Source: Longimicrobium sp. (lineage in GTDB: Bacteria > Gemmatimonadota > Gemmatimonadetes > Longimicrobiales > Longimicrobiaceae). Taken from it: a stretch of 64,000 bases of DNA. The notes under the pieces are model-generated. The model saw nothing but the letters and a program-made list of their open reading frames with translations, did no database searches and was not told where the DNA came from. Each line of letters starts with the position of its first letter. Position 1 is the stretch's first letter. The translations under genes were made by a program, and so were the position numbers. The stretch lies in NCBI RefSeq assembly GCF_036388275.1, contig NZ_DASVSF010000002.1, positions 1-64,000 on the forward strand, written 5' to 3'. This document shows, in pieces, positions 24,666 through 33,594 of this stretch.

Positions 24666-26375
24666 TTACGCCGCGGTTTCCTTGATCACCTCTTCCAGCG
24701 TGGTGACGCCCTTCCTCATCTTCAGCAGCCCGTCCATGCGCAGCGTGAGCATCCCCTCCTCGATCGCCTGCTTCTGCAGGTCGGCCGTCGCGGCGCCCTG
24801 CAGCACCATGCGGCGCAGGGCCGGTGACATGGCCATCACCTCGTACAGGCCCGCGCGGCCCTTGTAGCCGGTGCCGCCGCAGGTGTCGCACCCGGCGCCC
24901 TTGAAGAAGCTGGCCTCGTCGATCTCCTGGTCGGTCAGCCCGGCACCCCGCAGGAACTCCTCGGGATAGGTCGTGGATTCCTTGCAGTTGCCGCAGATGC
25001 GCCGCAGCAGGCGCTGCGCCGTGATCAGGTTCACGGCGCTGGCCACGTTGAAGGGCTCGATACCCATGTCGATCATGCGGGTGATGGTCGACGGGGCGTC
25101 GTTGGTGTGCAGCGTGCTCAGCACCAGGTGGCCGGTGAGCGCGGCCTTGATGGCGATGGACCCGGTTTCCAGGTCGCGGATCTCGCCCACCATGATGATG
25201 TTGGGGTCCTGCCGCAGGAACGCCTTGAGCGCCGCGGCGAACGTCATCCCGATGTCCGTCCGCACCTGCACCTGGTTGATGCCGTGCAGGTTGTACTCCA
25301 CCGGGTCTTCCGCGGTCATGATGTTGACCTCGGGAGAGTTGATCTTGGAAAGCGCGCTGTACAGCGTGGTCGTCTTTCCGGAACCCGTGGGGCCGGTGAC
25401 CAGCACCATGCCGTACGGGTTCATGATGGCGCGCATGAAGTTCTTTTCCGCGCGCTCCTCCATGCCGAACTTCTCGAGGTCCAGGGTAAGGTTGCCCTTG
25501 TCGAGAATACGCAGCACGATCTTTTCGCCGAACAGCGTGGGCAGCGTGCTCACGCGAAAGTCGATCACCCGCTTGCCCAGCCGCAGCTTGATGCGCCCGT
25601 CCTGCGGCACGCGGCGCTCGGCGATGTTCAGGTCGCTGAGGATCTTGAAGCGCGAGATGAGCGCCGCCTTCATCTTGGGCGGCGGCCTCATGATCTCGTG
25701 AAGCACGCCGTCGATGCGGTAGCGCACCCGCACGTCCTTCTCGTAGCACTCGAAGTGGATGTCCGAGGCCCCCCGCTGCACCGCGTCGGTGAGGATGCCG
25801 TTGATCAGCTTCACCACCGGCGCCTCGTCCACCGCCGCCGCCAGGGCGGTGACGTTCATCTCCTCTTCGCGGTCGTCGACGACCTCGATCTCCTCCTGCT
25901 CGATCTGCTTGAGCAGGTCGTTGATGCGCTCGTCGGAGGCCTCGTACTCCTTCTCGATGATCTTGCGCAGCGAGAAGTCGCCCGCGATCACCGGCTCGAT
26001 GTCCAGCCGGGTGACGAATTTCAGGTCGTCCAGCACCCCCAGGTCGGTGGGGTTGGCCATCGCCACGGTCAGCGTGCGCCCCACGCGGCGCAGGGGAAGC
26101 ACCTGGTGCTTCACCGCGATCTCGGGGGGCACCAGCTTCAGGATGCGCGGGTCCAGCTTCACCCGCTCCAGGTCTACCGCGGGAATCCGGTGCTGGCGCG
26201 CCAGGGCACGAACCAGGTCCTGCTCGCTCAAAAAGCCGAGCTTGACCAGGCTGAAGCCCAGGCGGTTGCCGCCGTTGCGGGCGTCGTCCAGCGCCTTGCT
26301 CAGCTGTTCGCGGGTAACCAGGCCTTCGTGGATCAGCTGGTCGCCGATCCGGTCCGCGGGAGCGCTTACGGCCAT
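24666..26375 (-). CDS. pilB: type IV pilus assembly ATPase PilB
   Basis: 569 residues from ATG 26375. N-terminal MshEN-type domain (IGDQLIHEGLVTREQLSKAL), then the secretion ATPase core: Walker A VTGPTGSGKTTT near 325, Walker B region MVGEIRDLETGSIAIKA, LSTLHTNDAPSTITRM. The four-cysteine zinc site CGNC and CDTCGGTGYKG near 460-500 is the PilB/GspE signature. It drives pilus extension. First of the pilB-pilT-pilC set. Confidence 0.95.
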   Translation of the reverse strand: MAVSAPADRIGDQLIHEGLVTREQLSKALDDARNGGNRLGFSLVKLGFLSEQDLVRALARQHRIPAVDLERVKLDPRILKLVPPEIAVKHQVLPLRRVGRTLTVAMANPTDLGVLDDLKFVTRLDIEPVIAGDFSLRKIIEKEYEASDERINDLLKQIEQEEIEVVDDREEEMNVTALAAAVDEAPVVKLINGILTDAVQRGASDIHFECYEKDVRVRYRIDGVLHEIMRPPPKMKAALISRFKILSDLNIAERRVPQDGRIKLRLGKRVIDFRVSTLPTLFGEKIVLRILDKGNLTLDLEKFGMEERAEKNFMRAIMNPYGMVLVTGPTGSGKTTTLYSALSKINSPEVNIMTAEDPVEYNLHGINQVQVRTDIGMTFAAALKAFLRQDPNIIMVGEIRDLETGSIAIKAALTGHLVLSTLHTNDAPSTITRMIDMGIEPFNVASAVNLITAQRLLRRICGNCKESTTYPEEFLRGAGLTDQEIDEASFFKGAGCDTCGGTGYKGRAGLYEVMAMSPALRRMVLQGAATADLQKQAIEEGMLTLRMDGLLKMRKGVTTLEEVIKETAA

Positions 26376-26484
26376 GTGGGCCCAGAGTGTCGGGCGAATG
26401 TCCCGGCCGGCGTACCATCGCCCGGCCAGGAGAGATTTCGGGGAATGCGAGGTGGCTCTAGCTTCGCCGCAAGTGCCTGCCCTG

Positions 26485-27168
26485 TCAAGGGGAAGCGCGG
26501 ATCCGCGGGCGCAGGCGCGACACGGTGGACGGGCCGATCCCCGGCACCTCCTCCAGCGCCTCGGGCGAGCGGAATCGGCCGTTCCTGTCGCGCCAGGCGA
26601 CGATCCGCCCGGCCAGCGAGGGCCCGATCCCCGGAAGCGCCGCCAGCTCCTCCGCCGACGCCGTGTTGACGTCCACGATCCCGCCCCCGTCACCTCCCCG
26701 CCCTCCGCCCGTCTTACCCGCGGACCGCGTCGAGACGTTTCGCGACGAAGCTGCGGCCGGCGCCGGCCGCAGCGACAGGTGGGGCGCGGCCTGCCGCAGC
26801 AGCGCCGGGCCCACGCCGGGCACCGAGTCCAGGTCGGCGAGCGTGCGGAAGCGGCCCCGCTCCGCACGCCAGGCGACGATGCGCCCGGCCAGCGCGGGGC
26901 CCACGCCGGGAAGCCGGTCCAGCTCGTCCGCGGTCGCGGTGTTCGGGTCCAGCCGCTCGCCCTCGCCGAGCGGTGCACGCCTGCGCTCGGCGCGGGCGAC
27001 AGAGTCGGCCACCTCGCCCACCAGCCGCGACGCCACGGCGCTCTCCGTCACCACCGCGCCCGCCAGCGGCACCGGGCCGTCCGACGCGGCCACGCGCGCC
27101 ACCGCGCCGGCGGCCAGCAGGAGCGCGGCCACGCCCAGCGCCAGGCGCTCCTGCGAGGTGGCCGCCAT
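26485..27168 (-). CDS. ComEA-like protein with two helix-hairpin-helix domains
   Basis: 227 residues: an N-terminal membrane/signal segment (LALGVAALLLAAGAVARVAA) and two ComEA-type HhH domains, near residues 73-125 (LDPNTATADELDRLPGVGP) and 165-225 (VDVNTASAEELAALPGIGP). ComEA binds incoming DNA in natural transformation; most copies have one HhH repeat pair. The position next to pilBTC supports a DNA-uptake role. The start lies three bases after the M28 stop, so the genes are co-transcribed. Confidence 0.85.
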   Translation of the reverse strand: MAATSQERLALGVAALLLAAGAVARVAASDGPVPLAGAVVTESAVASRLVGEVADSVARAERRRAPLGEGERLDPNTATADELDRLPGVGPALAGRIVAWRAERGRFRTLADLDSVPGVGPALLRQAAPHLSLRPAPAAASSRNVSTRSAGKTGGGRGGDGGGIVDVNTASAEELAALPGIGPSLAGRIVAWRDRNGRFRSPEALEEVPGIGPSTVSRLRPRIRASP

Positions 27169-27171
27169 CCC

Positions 27172-28107
27172 TCAGTTCTCCCCGGCGGCCGGCTGCTCGC
27201 CGAACACCGCGGTCGCCAGCACCCGGCCCACCAGCCCCAGCGTTTCGCGCGAAAGGAACTCCGGCTTGTCGGCGATGGCGTGCCAGCGCGCGTTGTCGGG
27301 CCCGTACTCGCGGTCGGCGACCACCACTGTGGGGATCCCCGCCGCGGCCAGCACCCGCCCCGCGTTCCTCATGGGCGGGGCCGTCCGCTGCACGAACACG
27401 CTGTCCGCGTCCGCCGCCTTCGCCGCGTCCCACATCCGCGCCGTCGCCTCGGCCGCCGTGGCGACGGAAAGCGAGTCGCGCGGAAACTCCGCCAGCTTGT
27501 CGCCCACGCCCTGCACGACCACGGCGTAGCGGGGGCGATACCCGGGCATCTGCGCCAGGAAGTGGCGGGTGCCCGCGAAGTCGGCCTCGTCGCGGAAGTC
27601 GTCGCCGTCGGCGAACAGGATGTCGACGCCCACGGGCGCGGGCTGCTCCTTCAGCAGCTGCGCCATCTCCACCAGCACCGCCACCCCCGACGCGTTCACG
27701 TTGGCGCCGGGGGTGGGAAAGCGGCGGTCCAGCGGCTCGGGCGATCCGTCGGCGCGGCGCCGGGTGTCGCGGTGGGCCACCAGGAGAATGCGGTCCTGGA
27801 GCTCGGGACGAAAGCGGGCCAGCACGTTGGTCAGCTTTACGGGCCGTCCGCCCTCGCCCGGCGCGGTGAACTGCTGCTGGATGACAGTGTCGGCGCGGAA
27901 CTTCAACTCGTCCACCAGCCACAGCAGCTGCCGCCGGCTCCCCTTGTCGCCCGGGTACCGCGGCCCGAAGCCCACCTGGGCAGTCAGGTGCGTCCATGCC
28001 CGCGCCTCGCTGAACTCCGGCGGGGGCGGGGCGGGCCGCGAGCAGGAGGCCAGCAGCAGCGTGAAAGCCGCCGCCGCGGAACGGGCGCGCCCGCGCGTTG
28101 GTATCAA
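27172..28107 (-). CDS. M28-family (glutaminyl cyclase-like) lipoprotein with altered metal site
   Basis: 311 residues from a TTG start. Lipobox LASC near residue 22. Alignable M28 motifs: VAHRDTRRRAD (His ligand kept; HxDTRP usual), PGANVNASGVAVLVEMAQLL where the family has GANDGASG, LFADGDDF in place of the DGED box, and WHAIADKPEFLS holding the last His. The Asp that bridges both zinc ions is Val137 here, so peptidase or cyclase activity is doubtful. Located upstream of and nearly touching the ComEA-like gene; divergent from lptF. Confidence 0.75.
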   Translation of the reverse strand: MIPTRGRARSAAAAFTLLLASCSRPAPPPPEFSEARAWTHLTAQVGFGPRYPGDKGSRRQLLWLVDELKFRADTVIQQQFTAPGEGGRPVKLTNVLARFRPELQDRILLVAHRDTRRRADGSPEPLDRRFPTPGANVNASGVAVLVEMAQLLKEQPAPVGVDILFADGDDFRDEADFAGTRHFLAQMPGYRPRYAVVVQGVGDKLAEFPRDSLSVATAAEATARMWDAAKAADADSVFVQRTAPPMRNAGRVLAAAGIPTVVVADREYGPDNARWHAIADKPEFLSRETLGLVGRVLATAVFGEQPAAGEN

Positions 28108-28150
28108 GGAGTCTCGCCAGGTCGGGGGAGTGGGACGAAAGGCCGGCGGC

Positions 28151-28180
28151 GGCTTGGCGCCGCCCCTTCCGCGCGCGTAT
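28151..28180 (+). promoter_or_regulatory. promoter of lptFG
   Basis: TTGGCG (28151-28156), 18 bases, TATACT (28175-28180), 45 bases before the lptF ATG. TATACT stands out in this GC-rich context. Confidence 0.6.
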
Positions 28181-28225
28181 ACTTAGGAGCCGTTCCCTTT
28201 CAGGGGCAAGGCCCGGATTCAGCGG

Positions 28226-29623
28226 ATGAAGATCCTTACGCGGTACCTGATGCGGGCGCACCTGGGCCCGTTTCTTTTTTCGTTCTGCGCGCTCACCGGG
28301 GTGATCCTGATCAACACCCTGGCCAAGCGCCTTGCCGACCTGGCCGGCAAGGGGCTGCCCATGCGCGTGATCCTGGAGTTCTTTGCCCTGGCGCTTCCCG
28401 CCACCATCGCCCTCACCTTTCCCATGGCGGTGCTGGTGGCCGTGCTGTACACGTTTTCCACCCTGGTGGCGGAAAACGAGATCACGGCCCTCAAGGCCAG
28501 CGGGGTGGACCTCCGCCGCCTGCTGGCCCCCCTGCTGGTGGCCGCCGGGGTGATCGCCGGCGCCATGGTGGTGTTCAACGACCGGGTGCTCCCCGAGGCC
28601 AACCACCGCTGGAGCCAGCTGATCGTGGACATCGGCCGCAAGACGCCCACCTTTCTGCTGCAGGAGCAGACGCTCAACCGCATCTCGCCGCAGACCGGCG
28701 GCAGCGTGCTGTACCTGCGCGCGGGGCGCATCGAGCCGGGCACCAACCGCATGTGGGACGTGCAGATCTACGACGTCACCAACGCCACGCGCATGCGCAC
28801 CATCTTCGCCGACTCGGGGCGGGCCATGTTCAGCGCCAACGGCTCCGACATGATCATGCAGCTGTACGACGGGCACACCCGCGAGGTGGCGTCCGACGAC
28901 CCGGCCAGCTTCCGGCGGGTGTACTTCCAGCGGCAGGTGTTCGGCATCCCGGGGATCAGCAACCAGCTCACGCGCAACGACCGGCCCGACGGCTACCGGG
29001 GCGACCGCGAGATGACGGTGGGAATGCTGCAGTCGCAGATCGACACCCTCGCCCGCCAGCGCCGCGACGCGGTGAAGGAGCTGCGGCAGACCGCCCTGGC
29101 GGACCTGGAGTTCGCCGTCACCGGAAAGGCCGCGGACCCGGGCACGGCCCTGGCGCTGGACAGCTACATGCCCGAGAGCACCGTGGCGTCGCGCACCCGC
29201 CGCACCGCCGACGCGCTGGCCAACCTGCGCCGGCAGGTGGAGCAGGTGGAGGAAAGCATGCGCAACTACGAGGTGGAAATTCACAAGAAGTACTCCATTG
29301 CGCTCGCCTCGCTGGTGTTCGTGATCGTGGGCGCTCCGCTGGCGCTGCGCTTCGGCGGCGGCGGCATCGGAATGGTGATCGCCACCAGCATGGTGGTGTT
29401 CTCGCTGTACTACGTGGGGCTGATCGGCGGCGAGTCGCTGGCCGGGCGCGGCTACGTGACCCCGCTCTTCGCCATGTGGGTGATGAACGCGCTGATGACG
29501 GTGGTGGGGCTGATCGGGCTGGCCACCATGGGGCGCGAGTCGTCGACGGCACGCAGCGGCATGTGGGACGGCGTGCTGCAGGTGCTGCGCGGGCTGCGCC
29601 TGCGCTGGGGGGCAAGCCGATGA
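28226..29623 (+). CDS. lptF: lipopolysaccharide export permease LptF
   Basis: 465 residues of the YjgP/YjgQ family. Three N-terminal membrane helices (PFLFSFCALTGVILINTL; LPATIALTFPMAVLVAVLY; VVAAGVIAGAMVVFND region), a periplasmic jellyroll, and three C-terminal helices from about 365. ENEITALKASGVDLRRLL is the family's coupling helix. A coiled region (265-365) is longer than in proteobacterial LptF. Works with LptG and LptB to pull LPS from the inner membrane. Its TGA overlaps the lptG ATG (ATGA). Confidence 0.92.
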   Translation: MKILTRYLMRAHLGPFLFSFCALTGVILINTLAKRLADLAGKGLPMRVILEFFALALPATIALTFPMAVLVAVLYTFSTLVAENEITALKASGVDLRRLLAPLLVAAGVIAGAMVVFNDRVLPEANHRWSQLIVDIGRKTPTFLLQEQTLNRISPQTGGSVLYLRAGRIEPGTNRMWDVQIYDVTNATRMRTIFADSGRAMFSANGSDMIMQLYDGHTREVASDDPASFRRVYFQRQVFGIPGISNQLTRNDRPDGYRGDREMTVGMLQSQIDTLARQRRDAVKELRQTALADLEFAVTGKAADPGTALALDSYMPESTVASRTRRTADALANLRRQVEQVEESMRNYEVEIHKKYSIALASLVFVIVGAPLALRFGGGGIGMVIATSMVVFSLYYVGLIGGESLAGRGYVTPLFAMWVMNALMTVVGLIGLATMGRESSTARSGMWDGVLQVLRGLRLRWGASR

Positions 29624-30693
29624 CCCGGCTGCTTGACCGCTACATCCTGCGGCAGTTCATCTTCACCTTCATCCCGCTGGCGACGGGGCTGCCGCTGCTG
29701 TTCATCATCGCCGACATCACCGACAACATCGACACGTACATGGACCGCGGCATCGCCATGAAGAACCTGGCGCTGTCGTACGCCTACCAGTTCCCGCTGT
29801 TCGTGCTGTACGCCTTTCCCATCGCCGCGCTGGTGGCCACGGTGTTCACCATCGGCGGGATGACGCGGCACCAGGAGATCACGGCGGCCAAGGCGGGAGG
29901 CATCAGCTTCTACCGCATCTTCCTTCCCATCGGCGTGCTTTCCGTGGTGATCGCCGCGGGGGCGCTGGCGCTGGGCGAGCTGGTGCCGGTGACGCTGCGC
30001 AAGCGCGCCGAGCTCATCGAGCCGGGGCGCGCGACCGACACGGGGCCGCGCATCAACTTCGTCTTCCAGACGGAGCGCGAGGGGGTGCTCAGCGCGCGGC
30101 GGCTGGAGCCCAGGGCCGGCGAGATCACCGAGCTGGTGCTGGAGCGCAACGCCACCGCCAAGGCGCCGGGCATGCACCTGCTGGCGCGCCGCGCCGTGTG
30201 GCGCACCCGCGGCGGGTGGCGGCTGGAAGACGGGTGGAAGCGCGAGCTGCTCGCCGACGGCACCGAAAAGGCCACCCGCTTCGACACGCTGGGCGTGCCG
30301 GGGCTGGTGGAAACGCCCGAGGAGCTGCTGGCCGAGCCGCGCGAGCCCGAGGAGATGCGCTACGCCGAGATGACGCGGTTCATCGGCGCCATCGAGCGTT
30401 CCGGGGGCGACGCGCGGCCGCTGCGGGTGGAGCGGGCGCAGAAGCTGGCCATTCCCATGGCGGTGGTGGTGATCGTGCTGTTCGGCGCGCCGCTGGTCAC
30501 CTCGTCGCAGCGCGGGGGCACGGCGTACGGCGTGGGCGTAAGCCTGGGGATCACCATCGTCTACATGCTGCTCTTCCGCGTGGGCAAGGCGCTGGGCAGC
30601 AGCGGCGCCATCGACCCGCTGGTCGCCGCCTGGGGCCCCAACGCCATCCTGCTGGTGGCCGGGCTCTTCCTGATGGCCCGCGTCCGCACGTAA
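29620..30693 (+). CDS. lptG: lipopolysaccharide export permease LptG
   Basis: 357 residues, YjgP/YjgQ family. ATG 29620 overlaps the lptF stop. LLDRYILRQFIFTFIPLATG at the N-terminus, MTRHQEITAAKAGGISFYRI coupling helix, and C-terminal membrane helices (MAVVVIVLFGAPLVTSS; AILLVAGLFLMARV). The pair shows the organism has an LPS-bearing outer membrane. A Rho-independent terminator follows. Confidence 0.92.
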   Translation: MTRLLDRYILRQFIFTFIPLATGLPLLFIIADITDNIDTYMDRGIAMKNLALSYAYQFPLFVLYAFPIAALVATVFTIGGMTRHQEITAAKAGGISFYRIFLPIGVLSVVIAAGALALGELVPVTLRKRAELIEPGRATDTGPRINFVFQTEREGVLSARRLEPRAGEITELVLERNATAKAPGMHLLARRAVWRTRGGWRLEDGWKRELLADGTEKATRFDTLGVPGLVETPEELLAEPREPEEMRYAEMTRFIGAIERSGGDARPLRVERAQKLAIPMAVVVIVLFGAPLVTSSQRGGTAYGVGVSLGITIVYMLLFRVGKALGSSGAIDPLVAAWGPNAILLVAGLFLMARVRT

Positions 30694-30718
30694 GCGCCGG
30701 CACCGCCGAGTTCCTCGA

Positions 30719-30757
30719 CCGCCCGCCGGGACCGCCCCGGTGGGCGGCTCCGTTTTT
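30719..30757. terminator. terminator after lptG
   Basis: CCGCCCGCCGGG (30719-30730), five-base loop, CCCGGTGGGCGG (30736-30747) with one G-T pair, then TTTTT at 30753-30757. Classic intrinsic terminator for lptFG; the opposing gene stops at 30756. Confidence 0.85.
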
Positions 30758-31253
30758 ACGCTGTCGCCGCCGTACGCGGGCCGTACAGCGCCGCCTCGCG
30801 CAACTGGGCGACTTGGTGCGGCGAGAAGCCTTTCGCCCCCAGGTGCGCCGCGACGATCCCGTCCAGGCGTTCGGCGAGGGCATTGGCGCGAGCTTCTATC
30901 TCACGCATGCGCTTCATCTCGGCGGGTGCCAGGACCTCCTTCGTGAGATACGTATCGGAGCACAGCCATGCCCTGTCCTCTACGATTTCGCCGTACTCGG
31001 GCGCGTCCGTCCACACCTCGTTCCGCGGGTCCCGGCCATCGTGCCTGACCAGGGCCCAATGGACGATGATGGCCTGCTCCGCTGCCCGGATGGACTCACC
31101 GGCGATCCGGTCCCACGCCTTCGAATAGCCGCAAGCAGCCTTGCGGACCGCGTCGTCGTACTCGTCCCGGGTCATCGGCACGTACAGCCGGCTGGGCCGA
31201 GCGCCCCGAAACTCGTACGCGTCGGCCATCTCGAACTCAGCTTCGTCGGTCAT
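30756..31253 (-). CDS. putative BrnT partner (atypical antitoxin)
   Basis: 165 residues from ATG 31253, with a good AAAGGAG site. It overlaps the brnT stop by 17 bases, the place of the BrnA antitoxin. The N-terminus FEMADAYEFRGARPSRLYVP resembles the E-Y-D-F-x-x-A motif shared by small antitoxins beside BrnT. Canonical BrnA is about 80-100 residues with a ribbon-helix-helix; here a helical domain of more than 100 residues follows (EMKRMREIEARANALAERLD). Antitoxin function is inferred from position only. Confidence 0.6.
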   Translation of the reverse strand: MTDEAEFEMADAYEFRGARPSRLYVPMTRDEYDDAVRKAACGYSKAWDRIAGESIRAAEQAIIVHWALVRHDGRDPRNEVWTDAPEYGEIVEDRAWLCSDTYLTKEVLAPAEMKRMREIEARANALAERLDGIVAAHLGAKGFSPHQVAQLREAALYGPRTAATA

Positions 31254-31512
31254 ACACGCTCCTTTCACGAGGTACCGCCACACGAGCGCTGATGATCCGC
31301 GTCAACTCGCCACGAAACGTGTAGATCACCGTCAGGATCTGTCCGTGCGATGACTTGCCGATCGCCCTGAACCGGTCCTCATAGACCGAGTGCTCCTCGT
31401 CTGCCAGCTCACGGACACGCGGGTCCTTGAAAATCGTTTGCGCCTCGTCGAACGAAACCTTGTGCTTTCGTTCGTTGCTCGCCGCCTTCGCGGGATCCCA
31501 GTCGAACTGCAA
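31237..31512 (-). CDS. brnT: BrnT-family ribonuclease toxin
   Basis: 91 residues, full family length, from a TTG start with GGAG upstream. FDWDPAKAASNERKHKVSFDEA is the BrnT N-terminal signature, followed by VYEDRFRAIGKSSHGQILTV and IISARVAVPRERSVYD, covering the RelE-like catalytic fold. Toxins of this family cut RNA and are neutralised by the downstream gene's product. A promoter-like element shared with the nuclease locus at 37 kb lies 39-95 bases upstream. Confidence 0.9.
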   Translation of the reverse strand: MQFDWDPAKAASNERKHKVSFDEAQTIFKDPRVRELADEEHSVYEDRFRAIGKSSHGQILTVIYTFRGELTRIISARVAVPRERSVYDRRS

Positions 31513-31550
31513 AGCTCACTCCGTCTCCTCGGCCTGTCAACCAGCGAAGT

Positions 31551-31607
31551 GGACCGAAGCTACGGACGAAATGAACGGAGTGGAAGAGGTGGGAAGAAAC
31601 TGGTACC
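31551..31607 (-). promoter_or_regulatory. dispersed promoter-like element, copy 1 (brnT)
   Basis: A 57-base segment equal in length and layout to 37151-37207: on the minus strand GGTAC, GTTT, CTTCC, then TTCGTCCGTAGCTTCGGTCC. I count 38 of 57 positions identical, concentrated in the two ends. CTTCCA-18-TAGCTT may be its -35/-10 pair, giving a leader near 38 bases for brnT. Confidence 0.5.
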
Positions 31608-31723
31608 ACGTGTGTCGGGAAGCGATTTTGCTGGTGTTTTCGGCCCGTGGCCCGAATGATGAGGCGAGATTCGCGAGACGCCACCGTCCGCTCCATTCCG
31701 ATCACCCCAGCCCGTTCGCTCCG

Positions 31724-33586
31724 ATGCTTTCGCAAATGCTGAAACGCGCCTCTCTGCCGTTGCTGGCCACCGTGCTGGCCGCCTCGTCGGCGGAGGCGCA
31801 GATGCGCACCGCCAAGCCCGTGCTGCATGGCCGCCACTGGATGGCCATCACCGGCAAGCCGCTAGCGGCCACGGCGGGCGCCATGACCTTTCAGCGGGGC
31901 GGCAACGCGGTGGACGCGGCCTGCGCCATGCTGGCTGCGACGTCTACCATGTGGGACGTGCTGAGCTGGGGCGGCGAAACCCAGGCGCTGATTTACAACC
32001 CGCACACGGGCCAGGTGATCGGCATCAACGCGCTGGGCGTGGCGCCCACGGGGGCGACGCCGGAGTTCTTCCGCTCGAGGGGCATGCAGTATCCGCCGGA
32101 GTACGGACCGCTTGCCGCGGTTACGCCCGGAACGCCCGGCGGCCTGCTGGTGATGCTGGCGGAGTACGGCAAGCTGTCGCTGAGGGAGGTGCTGGAGCCG
32201 GCCATCCAGATGGCCGATGGCTACCCCATCGAGGCGCAGACGGCCAACAGCATCGAGCGCAACAAGGACCGCATCCGCGAGTGGCCCTACTCGCGCGCCG
32301 TCTTCCTCACCCACCCCGGCGAGGACCGCGAGGCGCCGCGCCCGGGCGAGGTCTTCCGGCAGCCGGACCTGGCGCGCATGCTTCGCCAGCTGGTGGAGGC
32401 CGAGCAGCAGGCGCTGGCGGCCGGCCGCAGCCGGCGTGCGGCCATCATGGCGGCCTACGAGCGCTTCTACCGCGGCGACATCGCGCGCGAGTTCGTCCGC
32501 GGCGTGCAGGAGCAGGGCGGGCTGATCACCCTGGACGACCTGGCGCGTTGGGAGGTGAAAGTCGAGCAGCCGCTGTCCGTCGACTACAAGGGCATCCGCG
32601 TCTACAAGCTCAGCCAGTGGACGCAGGGCCCGGCCATGCTGCAGGCGCTGAACATCCTGGAGAACTTCGACCTCAAGTCCATGGGCTACAACAGCTCGCG
32701 GTACATCCACACGCTGTACCAGTCGATGAGCCTGGCCTTCGCCGACCGCGACTTCTACTACGGCGACCCGTACTTCGCGCCCGAAGAGCCCATCCGCGGC
32801 CTGCTTTCCGACGAGTACGCCCGCCAGCGCGCCGCGCTGATCAACCCGGAGCGCAACGATCCCACCATCGCCCCCGGCGACCCGTACCCGTTCCAGGGGC
32901 AGACGAATCCCTTCGCCGCATTGCTGCGCAACTGGAACCGGGCCCGCGCCGACAGCGTCTCGGCCCCGCCGCGCGCCGGGCTGACGTTCGAACAGAGCTT
33001 CTACCTGGGAACGACGTCGGTGGAAACGGCGGATGCCGAGGGGTGGGTGGTGTCCATCACCCCCAGCGGCGGGTGGGTGCCGGCGGTGATTGCGGGGCGC
33101 ACCGGCGTGGGCCTGAGCCAGCGGCTGCAGAGCTTCGTGCTGGACGCGGCCGAGAACCCATACAACGTGCTCCGCCCGGGCCAGCGGCCGCGCGTGACGC
33201 TTACGCCCACGATGGCGCTCAAGGACGGCAAGCCGTTCCTGTCGTTCGCCGTGCAGGGCGGCGACTCGCAGGACCAGAACCTCCTGCAGTTCTTTCTGAA
33301 CGTGGTGGAGTTCGGGATGAACGTGCAGGAGGCGGCGGAGGCGCCCAACATCAACAGCTTCCAGATGCGCAGCTCCTTCGGCGGGCACGAGACGCAGCCG
33401 GGGCGCATTCTGCTGGCGGAGTCGATGCCCGCGTGGGTGCGGAGCGACCTGCGGCGCATGGGGTACGAGCTGACGTTCGAGGAGCGCACGTCCGGCCCCA
33501 TCAACGCCATCTGGTTCGACCGGCAGCACGGCACCTTCTGGGGTGGCAGCAGCCACCACGGCGAAGACTACGGGATCGCGTGGTAG
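31724..33586 (+). CDS. gamma-glutamyltransferase-family protein
   Basis: 620 residues from ATG 31724, which begins a signal peptide (MLSQMLKRASLPLL ... SSAEAQ). GGT fold features: ATAGAMTFQRGGNAVDAACAM, LSWGGETQALIYN, AVTPGTPGGLLVML, and the autoprocessing site region LGTTSVETADAEGWVVS near residue 430, where the first Thr of TTS is the expected N-terminal nucleophile. The C-terminal half has GGDSQDQNLLQFFLN, where classical GGT has the GSPGG motif. Periplasmic; likely a glutathione or gamma-glutamyl amide hydrolase, substrate unknown. Confidence 0.88.
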   Translation: MLSQMLKRASLPLLATVLAASSAEAQMRTAKPVLHGRHWMAITGKPLAATAGAMTFQRGGNAVDAACAMLAATSTMWDVLSWGGETQALIYNPHTGQVIGINALGVAPTGATPEFFRSRGMQYPPEYGPLAAVTPGTPGGLLVMLAEYGKLSLREVLEPAIQMADGYPIEAQTANSIERNKDRIREWPYSRAVFLTHPGEDREAPRPGEVFRQPDLARMLRQLVEAEQQALAAGRSRRAAIMAAYERFYRGDIAREFVRGVQEQGGLITLDDLARWEVKVEQPLSVDYKGIRVYKLSQWTQGPAMLQALNILENFDLKSMGYNSSRYIHTLYQSMSLAFADRDFYYGDPYFAPEEPIRGLLSDEYARQRAALINPERNDPTIAPGDPYPFQGQTNPFAALLRNWNRARADSVSAPPRAGLTFEQSFYLGTTSVETADAEGWVVSITPSGGWVPAVIAGRTGVGLSQRLQSFVLDAAENPYNVLRPGQRPRVTLTPTMALKDGKPFLSFAVQGGDSQDQNLLQFFLNVVEFGMNVQEAAEAPNINSFQMRSSFGGHETQPGRILLAESMPAWVRSDLRRMGYELTFEERTSGPINAIWFDRQHGTFWGGSSHHGEDYGIAW

Positions 33587-33594
33587 GGGGTTCG

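Noticed and set aside
25759..30693. A 1644-codon plus-strand frame
   Set aside because: Only its end (lptG, from 29620) is real. The rest is antisense to pilB, the ComEA-like and M28 genes or out of frame with lptF.
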